From a virus: a stretch of DNA of 46,671 nt. Every line of letters begins with the position of its first letter. Within the stretch, counting starts at the first letter, position 1. Below are positions 34,601 through 42,817 of the stretch, in pieces. The notes under the pieces are model-generated. The model worked only from the letters and a program-made list of their open reading frames with translations. It did no database searches and had not been told where the DNA came from. The stretch spans positions 1-46,671 of the IMG/VR virus record IMGVR_UViG_3300035199_000589; one strand, written 5' to 3'. The position numbers were made by a program, and so were the translations under genes.

Positions 34601-35080
34601 ATGGATAAACATAATGGTGCTCGTAATGGTCTTAAGGGCGAGCGCATACTGCGAGAGGCACTTGATAGTCACGGACTTTCTTTGTGGAAAGTAATGGAAG
34701 ATTTTAAGGGGTCTGAATTTTCTTACGATGGAACGGTGAGGTTTGACTCACCTTATGACGATGGTAGCTTTAGTTCGGACGGATTCATCCCTGAGCTGCA
34801 GCGCATCGTCGAAATTAAATATGGCGAGAAGCACGGTACAACCGAAGAGAAGGTCATGGTCGATCTTGAGAAGATTCGTGATGATGTCTATGGCTCAGAG
34901 TATCCACTAGTATATTTCTTTTGGGGAACACCAGAGGTGCCCGGAACAAAAACGACCGGTCGCTGTTGGGCAAATGTTTTTCGAGACAAAGTAGAGAAAG
35001 AAGGTCTACCTGTTGAAGTGGTTTTTGCAACCACGAATGGTGGCTTCGACAAATGGGTTAAAGAGGCTCTTCAACAATGA
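34601..35080 (+). CDS. PD-(D/E)XK-type nuclease, putative restriction endonuclease
   Basis: A 159-residue protein. The start is placed at 34601 because GGAGGG (34592-34597) directly precedes it; the upstream in-frame ATG at 34586 has no SD. The sequence SSDGFIPELQRIVEIKYG gives Asp60, then Glu71-x-Lys73, the PD-(D/E)XK metal-binding arrangement, with a conserved-looking helix containing Glu14 before it. The fold family includes many type II restriction enzymes. The ORF overlaps the following methyltransferase by 4 bases (ATGA), suggesting a co-translated restriction-modification pair. Other options are a host-DNA-degrading nuclease or a Holliday-junction-type enzyme. Specificity cannot be read from the sequence. 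Confidence 0.66.
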   Translation: MDKHNGARNGLKGERILREALDSHGLSLWKVMEDFKGSEFSYDGTVRFDSPYDDGSFSSDGFIPELQRIVEIKYGEKHGTTEEKVMVDLEKIRDDVYGSEYPLVYFFWGTPEVPGTKTTGRCWANVFRDKVEKEGLPVEVVFATTNGGFDKWVKEALQQ

Positions 35081-36138
35081 CAACCAAAATCGAAACTAAG
35101 GGCGTCCGGTATCTCGGAAGCAAGAACAAGTTAGTACCATTAATCACGGAAGTGATCGAGAGCCTGGACACAGAAGAGAAAACACTCATCGATGTGTTCA
35201 CGGGTACCACCCGAGTAGCGCAAGCGTTTAAGTCGCTTGGTTATGAAGTTACCACTAGTGACTTATCTTGGGCGTCGGAGACTTATAGTCATGCCATGGT
35301 ATGCAACGACGGCAACATTGGACACCTACAGCCATATATTAATGAGCTTAATACAATTGAGTCGTCACCAGGCTGGCTAACAAACAATTATTGTGATGCG
35401 CTAAATGAAGTCGGGGACCTCATTCAAGTGTGGAAGAAGCACAATGGAGCGAAGGCAGACGCGATCCGAGACAAGATCGAAGAATATGATTTGTCTCATG
35501 GCGATAAGATGACACTTGTTGCATCGCTTATTTTTGCGCTAGACAAAGTTGATAACACAGTCGGACTACAACAGGCCTACCTTAAGGGGTGGAAGTCTCC
35601 TCGCGTTGACACAAAACTTGAACTCAAGTTGTTACCATCGTACGCAGGCCCTGCTGGTACACATATTGTTGGGGACGCACTTAAGATCGACTACCCAAAG
35701 GCTGAGATTGCTTACTTAGATCCACCTTACACGCCGGCAGACTATTCTACTTATTACCACATTTGGGACAGTATTGCTCGCTGGGATAAGCCGGAAGTTT
35801 CACTTAAAACCAATAGGCGCCTAGACCGTATTAAGAAGAGGAAAGAAACCCACGATAAGGAAATGCTGAGCCCCTGGTATAGCAAAAAGACCGCATACGA
35901 TGCGACTTTGCGATTAGTTGATAGACTTCCTGTTCGTTATGTGGTATTCTCTTATAGTGACGAAGGACTGATAACTTTTGATCAAATGAGAGAAATGGGT
36001 GCAAAATACAAGAACTTTACCATTTATGAAAAAGAACATTCGCGCCATCTCATGAGTCGGATGGGTGCCGGCGGGAAAGAAGCAAAAAACGCCGACAAAA
36101 AGAAAAACACTGAATACGTCATTGTGATAGAAAAATAG
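35077..36138 (+). CDS. DNA adenine N6-methyltransferase (D12 class)
   Basis: A 353-residue methyltransferase that transfers a methyl group from S-adenosylmethionine to adenine in DNA. The N-terminal GVRYLGSKNKLVPLI (about 9-23) and DVFTGTTRVAQAFKSLGY (about 39-56) form the cofactor site, and LDPPYTP with DPPY at 215-218 is the catalytic motif. The order is that of the D12 class (Dam, M.FokI type). The segment between them (about 65-200) would be the target-recognition domain. It overlaps the nuclease by 4 bases, so it is likely the protecting half of the pair. The C-terminus is Lys/Ala-rich. Confidence 0.86.
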   Translation: MTTKIETKGVRYLGSKNKLVPLITEVIESLDTEEKTLIDVFTGTTRVAQAFKSLGYEVTTSDLSWASETYSHAMVCNDGNIGHLQPYINELNTIESSPGWLTNNYCDALNEVGDLIQVWKKHNGAKADAIRDKIEEYDLSHGDKMTLVASLIFALDKVDNTVGLQQAYLKGWKSPRVDTKLELKLLPSYAGPAGTHIVGDALKIDYPKAEIAYLDPPYTPADYSTYYHIWDSIARWDKPEVSLKTNRRLDRIKKRKETHDKEMLSPWYSKKTAYDATLRLVDRLPVRYVVFSYSDEGLITFDQMREMGAKYKNFTIYEKEHSRHLMSRMGAGGKEAKNADKKKNTEYVIVIEK

Positions 36139-36147
36139 GAGGCATTA

Positions 36148-37275
36148 ATGGCAAGAAAAGCTAAAGAAACAAAAGCTGGCAGAGTTTCAATGCAAGATTT
36201 AATGAAGCTTGTTAACAAGAAAGCCGGCCGCAACGTAGCCCACGATCTTACCGGGGAAAACCCGACAGGCGTGAAGGAGTGGATTCCTACCGGATCCCGA
36301 TGGCTAGATAGCATCATTTGCAAAGGTCAGGCTGCGGGCATTCCCGTAGGCAAGATCACTGAACTAGCAGGCTTGCAGAGTACAGGCAAATCATACATGG
36401 CAGCACAGATTGCGGCGAATGCACAAAAGACGGGCAAACTTATTGTTTACTTTGATTCTGAGTCCGCTATTGATCCTGACTTTCTTGAGCGTGCAGGGTG
36501 TGACCTCGGTAGGCTCATGTACATTCAGGCGGCCTCTGTTGAATTCGTGCTAGAAACTGTAGAGGAACTGCTGGGAGCAGCAGATGAACAGCTTGTGTTT
36601 ATTTGGGACTCCCTTGCGTTAACTCCGTCTATCTCAGATGTTGAGGGTGACTTTAATCCACAGTCTTCAATGGCTGTGAAGGCTCGCATTCTTGCAAAAG
36701 GTATGTCGAAGCTGATTATTCCTATTGCCGATAAGCAGGCAACATTTTTGGTGCTCAACCAGCTAAAGACTAACATTCCCAGTGGTCCCAACGCACGTAT
36801 TATTGCAATGACCACCCCATACATGACGCCGGGAGGTAAAGCGATGCACTATTCGTATTCGCTGCGCATTTGGCTTACAGGAAGAAAGTCAAAAGCTGCG
36901 TTTATTGAGGATGAGAAGGGCTTCCGCATCGGGTCAGAGGTAAAAGTTAAGCTAGAGAAGTCGCGCTTTGGGACACAAGGTAGAAATTGTGTTTTCCGTA
37001 TTTTATGGGGCACCGAGGATGTAGGAATTTGCGATGAGGAGAGCTGGTTTGAGGCTATAAAAAGCTCAGATTGTCTGACAAGCGCTGGTGCTTGGTATAC
37101 ATTAACAATGCCAAGCGGCTATGCGAAAAAGTTTCAGCCATCGAAGTGGGCCGAACTAATAGCATCTGATGAAGAGTTTAAAAAGAACGTCATTGAGCTA
37201 ATGGATGAAGAGGTTGTTCAGAAGTTCCACAAGCGTGAAGGATCTGCAGAACAATTTTATTCCGATCCTGAATAA
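36148..37275 (+). CDS. uvsX: Recombinase UvsX (RecA-like)
   Basis: This strand-exchange protein drives recombination-dependent replication and repair. The 375 residues have Walker A GLQSTGKS (75-82), Walker B LVFIWDS (149-155) and the RecA-type segment LVLNQLKTNIPSGP (about 201-214), corresponding to the DNA-binding loop region. The lysine-rich N-terminal region (about 1-30) is like that of T4-like UvsX. Length is near T4 UvsX (391). The SD GGAGG lies 7 bases before the ATG. A strong promoter-hairpin follows immediately after its stop. Confidence 0.92.
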   Translation: MARKAKETKAGRVSMQDLMKLVNKKAGRNVAHDLTGENPTGVKEWIPTGSRWLDSIICKGQAAGIPVGKITELAGLQSTGKSYMAAQIAANAQKTGKLIVYFDSESAIDPDFLERAGCDLGRLMYIQAASVEFVLETVEELLGAADEQLVFIWDSLALTPSISDVEGDFNPQSSMAVKARILAKGMSKLIIPIADKQATFLVLNQLKTNIPSGPNARIIAMTTPYMTPGGKAMHYSYSLRIWLTGRKSKAAFIEDEKGFRIGSEVKVKLEKSRFGTQGRNCVFRILWGTEDVGICDEESWFEAIKSSDCLTSAGAWYTLTMPSGYAKKFQPSKWAELIASDEEFKKNVIELMDEEVVQKFHKREGSAEQFYSDPE

Positions 37276-37280
37276 AACAC

Positions 37281-37309
37281 TTGACAGCCCTCCTGTGATG
37301 CGTTATACT
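37281..37309 (+). promoter_or_regulatory. Sigma70-type promoter for the deaminase unit
   Basis: TTGACA (37281-37286), a 17-base spacer and TATACT (37304-37309) make a near-consensus promoter starting 6 bases after the uvsX stop. Transcription would start near 37316, about 20 bases before the ATG at 37336. Confidence 0.87.
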
Positions 37310-37333
37310 TATGTATAAGCTTGTAGGAGGGCT
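37286..37333 (+). promoter_or_regulatory. Long hairpin covering promoter and ribosome-binding site
   Basis: GCCCTCCT (37287-37294) pairs with AGGAGGGC (37325-37332), closed by A37286-T37333. The stem continues through G-U pairs and two one-base bulges to an inner TTATAC-TTAT-GTATAA hairpin (37303-37318). The 3' arm contains the SD AGGAGG. mRNA reading through from uvsX would form the full hairpin, whereas mRNA from the internal promoter starts near 37316 and lacks the 5' arm. Confidence 0.72.
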
Positions 37334-37335
37334 TC

Positions 37336-37779
37336 ATGTCATCAGTAAAGGAGTATGATTCATCCTATGGTGCTGAAAAGTTTCACAATTATTCTGGCAA
37401 GATTCGAAGATACATGGATCTAGCAAAGAGAACCGCTAGCCAGTCACTGTTTCCGGACTATCGCCATGGCGCTGTGTTGGTAAAGGGCTCATCGGTTCGT
37501 AATACATCCTTTAATAAGGATAACTACTGTGCATTTGGCACCCGTTTTCAAAAGCAGCACAACGGCAGGACTACGCTCCACGCCGAGCTTGGTGCTATTC
37601 TGGGCCTAGACCGCAATATTACAGAAGGTGCTACGGTGTATGTTGCCAGAATAGGACGAGAAGATGACTACAAGTTGTCAAAGCCTTGCCACATGTGCCA
37701 CCAAGCAATGAAGCATGTTGGCATCAAGAGAGTTGTATATACCATTAATGATAAGATAGCAGGGAGTTATAAGCTATGA
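37336..37779 (+). CDS. Cytidine/deoxycytidylate deaminase-like protein
   Basis: A 147-residue zinc deaminase-fold protein. HAE (82-84) carries the zinc ligand and catalytic Glu, and KPCHMC (Cys118 and Cys121) is the PCxxC zinc-binding motif. The likely reaction is hydrolytic deamination of dCMP or (deoxy)cytidine for dTMP supply, as by T4 gene cd, but substrate residues were not checked, so other members of the fold are possible. The SD sits in the hairpin described at 37286. The next gene overlaps by 4 bases (ATGA). Confidence 0.8.
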   Translation: MSSVKEYDSSYGAEKFHNYSGKIRRYMDLAKRTASQSLFPDYRHGAVLVKGSSVRNTSFNKDNYCAFGTRFQKQHNGRTTLHAELGAILGLDRNITEGATVYVARIGREDDYKLSKPCHMCHQAMKHVGIKRVVYTINDKIAGSYKL

Positions 37780-38237
37780 ATATATTTGTTTTACACACAG
37801 AACCAGAGAAAGCAGCCAAAATGGCCTGCGACAAGCATGTTATTAAGATGATTATAGAAACTGCACAGATGATGTGCACTGTTGTTGCATCATATGGCCA
37901 TGCCACCCCTTACCGACCTACACATGCCAAGCATCCATGTACTATTTGGGCCGGCCAGTCCAAAGCTAACTGGGATTGGCTCGTCGAATATGGAATGGGG
38001 CTATGTGAAGAGTATACCGAGAGATATGGCAAAACTCACAAGAGTCAGAGTGTCATCGAGTGGTGTGCAATGAAGCATATCAATCTTCCAAATATTTCAC
38101 AGACACCATTTGCACAAGCTATGCCGTCACAGTATCGAAACGAGTGTGCCGTTACTGCCTACCGCGCATATTACCATGGTGAGAAGGCTGGCTTTGCAAC
38201 TTGGAAAACCCAGACACCGGACTGGTGGAGAGCATGA
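37776..38237 (+). CDS. Conserved phage protein of unknown function
   Basis: A 153-residue protein with the N-terminal pattern MNIFVLHTEPEKAAKMACDKHVIKMIIETAQMM and a central HPCTIWAGQSKANWDWL. I recognise this as a family common in marine and T4-like phages, sometimes given DNA-repair names that I cannot support here. It is rich in Cys, His and Trp (for example KHPC about 50, WCAMKH about 92), so metal binding is possible. It overlaps the deaminase and the exonuclease by 4 bases each, so it may act in nucleotide or DNA metabolism. Confidence 0.74.
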   Translation: MNIFVLHTEPEKAAKMACDKHVIKMIIETAQMMCTVVASYGHATPYRPTHAKHPCTIWAGQSKANWDWLVEYGMGLCEEYTERYGKTHKSQSVIEWCAMKHINLPNISQTPFAQAMPSQYRNECAVTAYRAYYHGEKAGFATWKTQTPDWWRA

Positions 38238-39202
38238 ACAAAAGAGTACTGATTATTGATGCGCTCAATCTTTATCTGAGAGCATATATTATGGACCCAA
38301 GCCTGACAATGCAGGGGGAGCCTTGCGGGGGTATCAAGGGGTCCTTAAAAATTCTCCAAAAACTTGTGCGAGAATCAAAGCCAGATGAGATTGTTATTGT
38401 GTGGGATGGCCCTAATGGCTCCCGCAAGCGCAAGGCTCTCAACAAAGACTACAAGGCCGGCAGAAAGCCCATTCGCCTCAACCGCACAGTAAAAAATCTT
38501 ACAGAAGATGAGGAAATACAGAATAAGGTATGGCAGCAAATGCGCCTCATAGAATACCTTAATGAGATGCCCATCATCCAGACGATTATTCCAGAAGTAG
38601 AAGCCGATGATGTTATCTCTTATCTTACGCGAATGAGCTATTATGACGGTTGGCAGAAGGTTATCGTCTCCAACGATAAAGACTTCTATCAGCTATGTGA
38701 CGAAGAAACTGTGGTATTCCGTCCCGTGAGCAAGACAGTTTATAATAAGAAGCGCATCATTGAAGAACTTGGTGTGCACCCGCGCAATATGGCGCTCGCG
38801 AGAGCGCTCGTTGGAGACGCGTCTGACAACCTACCAGGGATTAAGAGTGTTGGCTTCAAGACCATCCAAAAGCGCCTAAGTTTTTTAGCATCTGACAAAG
38901 ATTATACAATAGATGACGTGATTGATTTTTGTGAAAATACGGGTTCGAAATTGAAATTTCATACAAATATTGTGGAAGGAAAAAAAATAATTGAGCACAA
39001 TTACCAAATGATGCAACTTTATTCTCCGATGATTTCTGTGCAGTCAAAAGACTTCGTTAAGAATGCTGTAGAGAACTTCGAGTGCAATTTCAACAAGATA
39101 GAGATTATGAAGAAAATGCGCGATGATGGTTTCGGAGAATTGAACTGGAAGGATCTTGAACTGCATTTAAATAAAATCAATTCTGAGTGCCGAAGTGCTT
39201 GA
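38234..39202 (+). CDS. 5'-3' exonuclease (Pol I N-terminal / FEN family)
   Basis: This enzyme removes RNA primers and flap DNA during lagging-strand synthesis. I place the start at 38234, not at the earlier in-frame ATG at 38201, because GGAG lies just before it and it gives the usual N-terminus MNKRVLIIDALNLYLRAY. The FEN landmarks are present: Asp9 in IIDALN, VWDGP (about 57), EADDVISYL (about 122-130), SNDKDFYQL (about 144-152) and GDASDNLPGIKSVGFKT (about 196-212). The 322 residues fit the T4 RNase H family. Together with the polymerase at 31.6 kb it makes the two halves of a split Pol I. Confidence 0.88.
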   Translation: MNKRVLIIDALNLYLRAYIMDPSLTMQGEPCGGIKGSLKILQKLVRESKPDEIVIVWDGPNGSRKRKALNKDYKAGRKPIRLNRTVKNLTEDEEIQNKVWQQMRLIEYLNEMPIIQTIIPEVEADDVISYLTRMSYYDGWQKVIVSNDKDFYQLCDEETVVFRPVSKTVYNKKRIIEELGVHPRNMALARALVGDASDNLPGIKSVGFKTIQKRLSFLASDKDYTIDDVIDFCENTGSKLKFHTNIVEGKKIIEHNYQMMQLYSPMISVQSKDFVKNAVENFECNFNKIEIMKKMRDDGFGELNWKDLELHLNKINSECRSA

Positions 39203-39226
39203 CTTTCACGACATATCGGTTATAAT
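39199..39226 (+). promoter_or_regulatory. Sigma70-type promoter for the helicase unit
   Basis: TTGACT (39199-39204), a 16-base spacer and a perfect TATAAT (39221-39226), starting at the end of the exonuclease gene. Transcription would start near 39233, with the SD GGAGG at 39239-39243. A weak pairing of GTGCTT (39195-39200) with AGGCAC (39241-39246) could partly cover the SD on read-through mRNA. Confidence 0.82.
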
Positions 39227-39251
39227 TAGTACTGTATCGGAGGCACAATAA

Positions 39252-40628
39252 TTGGCAACTCAAGCAAGTTTCAGTCGGTACGGAAAAGCATTTCAAGAGG
39301 GCCTGGTCCAACTCATTTACGAGGATAGGCCCTTTGCTGATCAGATAACTGAGGTTCTCAATACTAACTTTTTAGAGTTGGAATATCTCCGCGTATTTGT
39401 TGATAAGATTATCAACTATCGCGACAAGTACGCAACCCACCCTTCCGCAGAAGCCGTTATTACGATATTGCGTACCGCGCTCGACGAGGAAGAAGAGGTT
39501 ATACGCCAACAGGTGCGAGATTACTTTGCCAGGATCACAAGCAAAGAATTAGCGGATATTGAATATATCAAAGAACAATCACTTGATTTTTGTCGTAAGC
39601 AAAATCTTAAAGAGGCGATGCTTAAGTCCGTCGGGCTTTTGCAAACATGCTCATTTGATGAAATCTCAAAAGTTATCAATGACTCTCTAAAGTTGGGGTC
39701 CGACAATAACTTCGGTTACGACTATCTTGCAGATTTTGAACAACGATTTGTTCCAAAGCATCGTCTACCGGTTACAACAGGTTGGAAAGAGATTGACAAG
39801 ATCTGTGGTGGCGGCCTGGGAAAGAGTGAACTTGGGGTGGTGATTGCACCAACTGGCGCAGGAAAATCTTTCTGCCTTGTGCACCTTGGCGCGCAAGGAC
39901 TCAAAGAAGAAAAGGTGGTTGTTCACTACACGTTGGAGCTACAGGATACTATTATTGCAAATAGGTACGATAGTTGCTTAACAGGCTACCCTCTTTCTGA
40001 TATTATTAACTTCAAGGATGAGATTTATGAAGAGATTAAGGATATTAATGGAAAGCTAATTATTAAAGAATACCCAACCAAGTCTGCAACAACAAATACT
40101 ATAAAATCTCATTTGACCAAGTTGCTGAAAAGAGGTATTAAGCCTGGAATAATCATTGTTGACTACGCCGATCTTTTGAGGCCCATAACAGTAAGAAAGG
40201 AAAAGAGAACCGAATTGGAATCTATCTACGAAGACCTGCGCGCAATATCCACAGAGTTTGGGTGTCCAGTCTGGACCGCATCCCAAACGAATCGTTCAGG
40301 ACTGAACGCGGAAGTCATTACGATGGAGCAAATATCAGAAGCGTTTAGCAAATGTTTTGTTGCTGACTTTATTTTTTCTGTTTCTAGAACAATTGAAGAC
40401 AAGCAGAACAACCAAGGCAAAATTTTTATTGCCAAAAATAGAAATGGCCCCGATGGAATTATTTATGATATATTTATGGACCCATCAAATGCAAGTATCA
40501 AGGTGATGCCACAAACTACGACTACGATGAATGGGCCCATCCCAATGAACCCAGTGGCACTAAGTACAAGCACTCAAAGAGATTTGTTGCAAAACAAATA
40601 CGACAAATTTAGAAACAGGAAACAATAA
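39252..40628 (+). CDS. Replicative DNA helicase (gp41/DnaB-like)
   Basis: This hexameric helicase unwinds DNA at the replication fork. The start is a TTG 8 bases after GGAGG. The 458 residues contain an N-terminal helical domain (about 1-150), then GGGLGKSELGVVIAP leading into Walker A APTGAGKS (199-206), Walker B GIIIVDYADL (299-308), WTASQTNRSG (about 342) and the C-terminal FIFSVSRT region. This is the RecA-core layout of T4 gp41 (475 residues). No primase domain is fused. It is followed by the ribonucleotide reductase 1 base later. Confidence 0.9.
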   Translation: MATQASFSRYGKAFQEGLVQLIYEDRPFADQITEVLNTNFLELEYLRVFVDKIINYRDKYATHPSAEAVITILRTALDEEEEVIRQQVRDYFARITSKELADIEYIKEQSLDFCRKQNLKEAMLKSVGLLQTCSFDEISKVINDSLKLGSDNNFGYDYLADFEQRFVPKHRLPVTTGWKEIDKICGGGLGKSELGVVIAPTGAGKSFCLVHLGAQGLKEEKVVVHYTLELQDTIIANRYDSCLTGYPLSDIINFKDEIYEEIKDINGKLIIKEYPTKSATTNTIKSHLTKLLKRGIKPGIIIVDYADLLRPITVRKEKRTELESIYEDLRAISTEFGCPVWTASQTNRSGLNAEVITMEQISEAFSKCFVADFIFSVSRTIEDKQNNQGKIFIAKNRNGPDGIIYDIFMDPSNASIKVMPQTTTTMNGPIPMNPVALSTSTQRDLLQNKYDKFRNRKQ

Positions 40629-40629
40629 A

Positions 40630-42597
40630 ATGAGAACAATTGAGAATATTCGCAGATTTAGATTATCAGATACATTTATCGAACCTTACAAAGAGGCAAA
40701 AGTGCCATGGGGACCTATAGGGTATATCACCTTTAAGCGTACCTATTCGCGACGATTATCTGAGTTTGACCCCGCGGCAACTGGCACCGAAGAGTGGTGG
40801 CAGAGCTGTAGACGCGTTGTAGAAGGGATGTTTAACGTCCAGAAGGAACATGTTGTGCGCCTGGGTCTTGAGTGGAACGATGGAAAAGCACAGCAGACCG
40901 CGAAAGATGCTTACGACCGCCTTTTTAATCTTAAGTGGACCCCGCCTGGCCGCGGCCTGTGGATGATGGGTACAAAGTTTGTCGAAGAAAAGACAGGTGC
41001 GGCCCTCTTTAACTGCGCATTTCGAAGCACAAAAGAACTAGCGACAAAGGGAGGCTATCTCTTTGCGTGGATGATGGATGCTTTGATGCTTGGTGTGGGG
41101 GTGGGTTTTGATACACTTGGCGCCGGGACGGTCACCATTAAGGAGCCCGAATATACAGGGGATACTTTAATTATTGATGATTCCCGCGAAGGCTGGGTGA
41201 ACTCAGTCCACAGTTTGCTGGATGGATTTTTCCTGGGACACAAGGTACCGAAGTTTGACTACTCTGCAATTCGCCCTGCCGGCGCAAAGATTAACGGCTT
41301 TGGGGGTACCTCCAGTGGCGCTGGTCCGCTAAAGGAACTCCACAAAGATTTAACAGAGCTATTCTCTTCAAAAATTGGAGAACCCATTACGTCTGTTGAT
41401 ATTGTAGACACAGAAAATCTTATTGGCCGCTGTGTTGTGGCAGGAAATGTTCGCCGTTCGGCCGCTCTTGCTATGGGTGAATACGATGATAAAAGATATT
41501 TGGAAATGAAGAACGACCAAGAGAAACTTTACCACCACCGATGGGGATCCAACAACTCTTTCAATGCCGAGGTTGGCATGGATTACACGTGGCACGCAGA
41601 ACAAAGCAAGACCAATGGCGAGCCTGGATATATTTGGCTTCAAAATGCTAAGACTCGTGGCCGCTTTAAGGACGATGAGCGGTTTGATGATATTAATGTG
41701 GCCGGCTTTAATCCCTGCGTGGAACAGCAACTGCATGATGGAGAGTGTTGCTGCTTGGTTGAAACATTTCCTGCAAAGCATGATAGTTATGAAGATTATT
41801 TGAAAACTCTAAAGTGTGCGTATCTTTACGGGAAGACGGTTACCTTGGTAAATACGCATTGGCCAGAAACGAACGCCATGATGTTAAAGAATCGTCGTAT
41901 TGGCCTCTCACAGTCAGGTATTGTGCAGGCATTTAATAAGCACGGCCGCCGCACCATGTTGAATTGGTGTGACAAGGCATATGATCATATTCAACAACTT
42001 GATAAAGAATACTCCGATTGGCTATGCGTGCCAAAGTCAATTCGGACGACTTCTATCAAGCCAAGTGGTACGGTATCTCTTTTAAACGGCTCTACCCCTG
42101 GAATTCATTTCCCGGAAGACGAGTACTATATTCGTCGAATTAGATTTTCAAGTGATTCTAAGTTGCTTGATAGTATTCGAAAGGCCGGATACGTTGTGGA
42201 AAAAGACGAATATTCGCCCAATACAGTTTGTGTAGAATTTCCTGTGCATGAGCCCTACTTTCAAAAAGGAAAGAGAGATGTATCGATGTGGGAGCAGCTT
42301 GAGATAGCTGCGCAGTATCAATATTACTGGGCAGACAATGCAGTATCAGTAACCGTAACGTTCAGGGAAGAGGAAGCACCCCAGCTAAAGAGTGCGCTAG
42401 AGATGTATGAAACACGACTAAAAGCAGTGTCGTTTTTGAAATACCAGAAGACAGGATATAAACAGGCGCCATATGAGCCGATCACCAAGAAGGAATATGA
42501 AAAGAGAATAAAGAATGTTACGCCAATCCAGAGAATTAAAACAAATGTTGCTGGGGCGGGCACGAGATTTTGCGATGGAGAGAGTTGTGAACTTTAA
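40630..42597 (+). CDS. Class II (B12-dependent) ribonucleotide reductase
   Basis: The enzyme reduces ribonucleotides to deoxyribonucleotides for phage DNA synthesis with adenosylcobalamin as radical source. The 655-residue monomer carries the expected residues: Cys129 in LFNCAF, Cys363 and Glu365 in NPCVE, Cys374 eleven residues later, and a C-terminal redox pair RFCDGESCEL (Cys648 and Cys653, the CxxxxC of Lactobacillus leichmannii-type enzymes). T4 has a class I enzyme (nrdA, nrdB) instead. The next gene in another frame overlaps its end if the upstream start is used. The SD is weak, and the gene is probably translated with the helicase. Confidence 0.92.
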   Translation: MRTIENIRRFRLSDTFIEPYKEAKVPWGPIGYITFKRTYSRRLSEFDPAATGTEEWWQSCRRVVEGMFNVQKEHVVRLGLEWNDGKAQQTAKDAYDRLFNLKWTPPGRGLWMMGTKFVEEKTGAALFNCAFRSTKELATKGGYLFAWMMDALMLGVGVGFDTLGAGTVTIKEPEYTGDTLIIDDSREGWVNSVHSLLDGFFLGHKVPKFDYSAIRPAGAKINGFGGTSSGAGPLKELHKDLTELFSSKIGEPITSVDIVDTENLIGRCVVAGNVRRSAALAMGEYDDKRYLEMKNDQEKLYHHRWGSNNSFNAEVGMDYTWHAEQSKTNGEPGYIWLQNAKTRGRFKDDERFDDINVAGFNPCVEQQLHDGECCCLVETFPAKHDSYEDYLKTLKCAYLYGKTVTLVNTHWPETNAMMLKNRRIGLSQSGIVQAFNKHGRRTMLNWCDKAYDHIQQLDKEYSDWLCVPKSIRTTSIKPSGTVSLLNGSTPGIHFPEDEYYIRRIRFSSDSKLLDSIRKAGYVVEKDEYSPNTVCVEFPVHEPYFQKGKRDVSMWEQLEIAAQYQYYWADNAVSVTVTFREEEAPQLKSALEMYETRLKAVSFLKYQKTGYKQAPYEPITKKEYEKRIKNVTPIQRIKTNVAGAGTRFCDGESCEL

Positions 42598-42604
42598 TCA
42601 TTTA

Positions 42605-42817
42605 ATGGAAAAAAGAATCCTAAAGCGTAAATGCCACGCGCTCGATCATCAAGAGTGCTACTATGAGCCTGTGGGTGAGGGCCGCTCTACTAGCGGCGCT
42701 AATGTGCACGTTCAAATGATGTGTCGAAATTGTGGACGCAGAGAGGATGTTTTCTTATCAAAAAAACAATACGACACACATAGAAAAACACTACAAAGGG
42801 AGGTGAGTAATGTTTAA
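42605..42817 (+). CDS. Small zinc-ribbon-like protein
   Basis: From the ATG at 42605 this is 70 residues, with KCHALDHQEC (Cys/His) and MMCRNCGRRE (CxxC) that together could bind one zinc. An upstream in-frame ATG at 42575, inside the reductase gene, would add 10 residues; neither start has a strong SD, so the start is uncertain. The C-terminal helix is basic (KKQYDTHRKTLQ). The function is unknown. It is adjacent to, and overlaps by 8 bases, the co-chaperonin gene. Confidence 0.66.
   Translation: MEKRILKRKCHALDHQECYYEPVGEGRSTSGANVHVQMMCRNCGRREDVFLSKKQYDTHRKTLQREVSNV

Noticed and set aside
38201-38233. Upstream in-frame ATG for the 5'-3' exonuclease
   Set aside because: It adds residues that do not belong to the family and lies inside the preceding gene; 38234 has an SD and the normal N-terminus.
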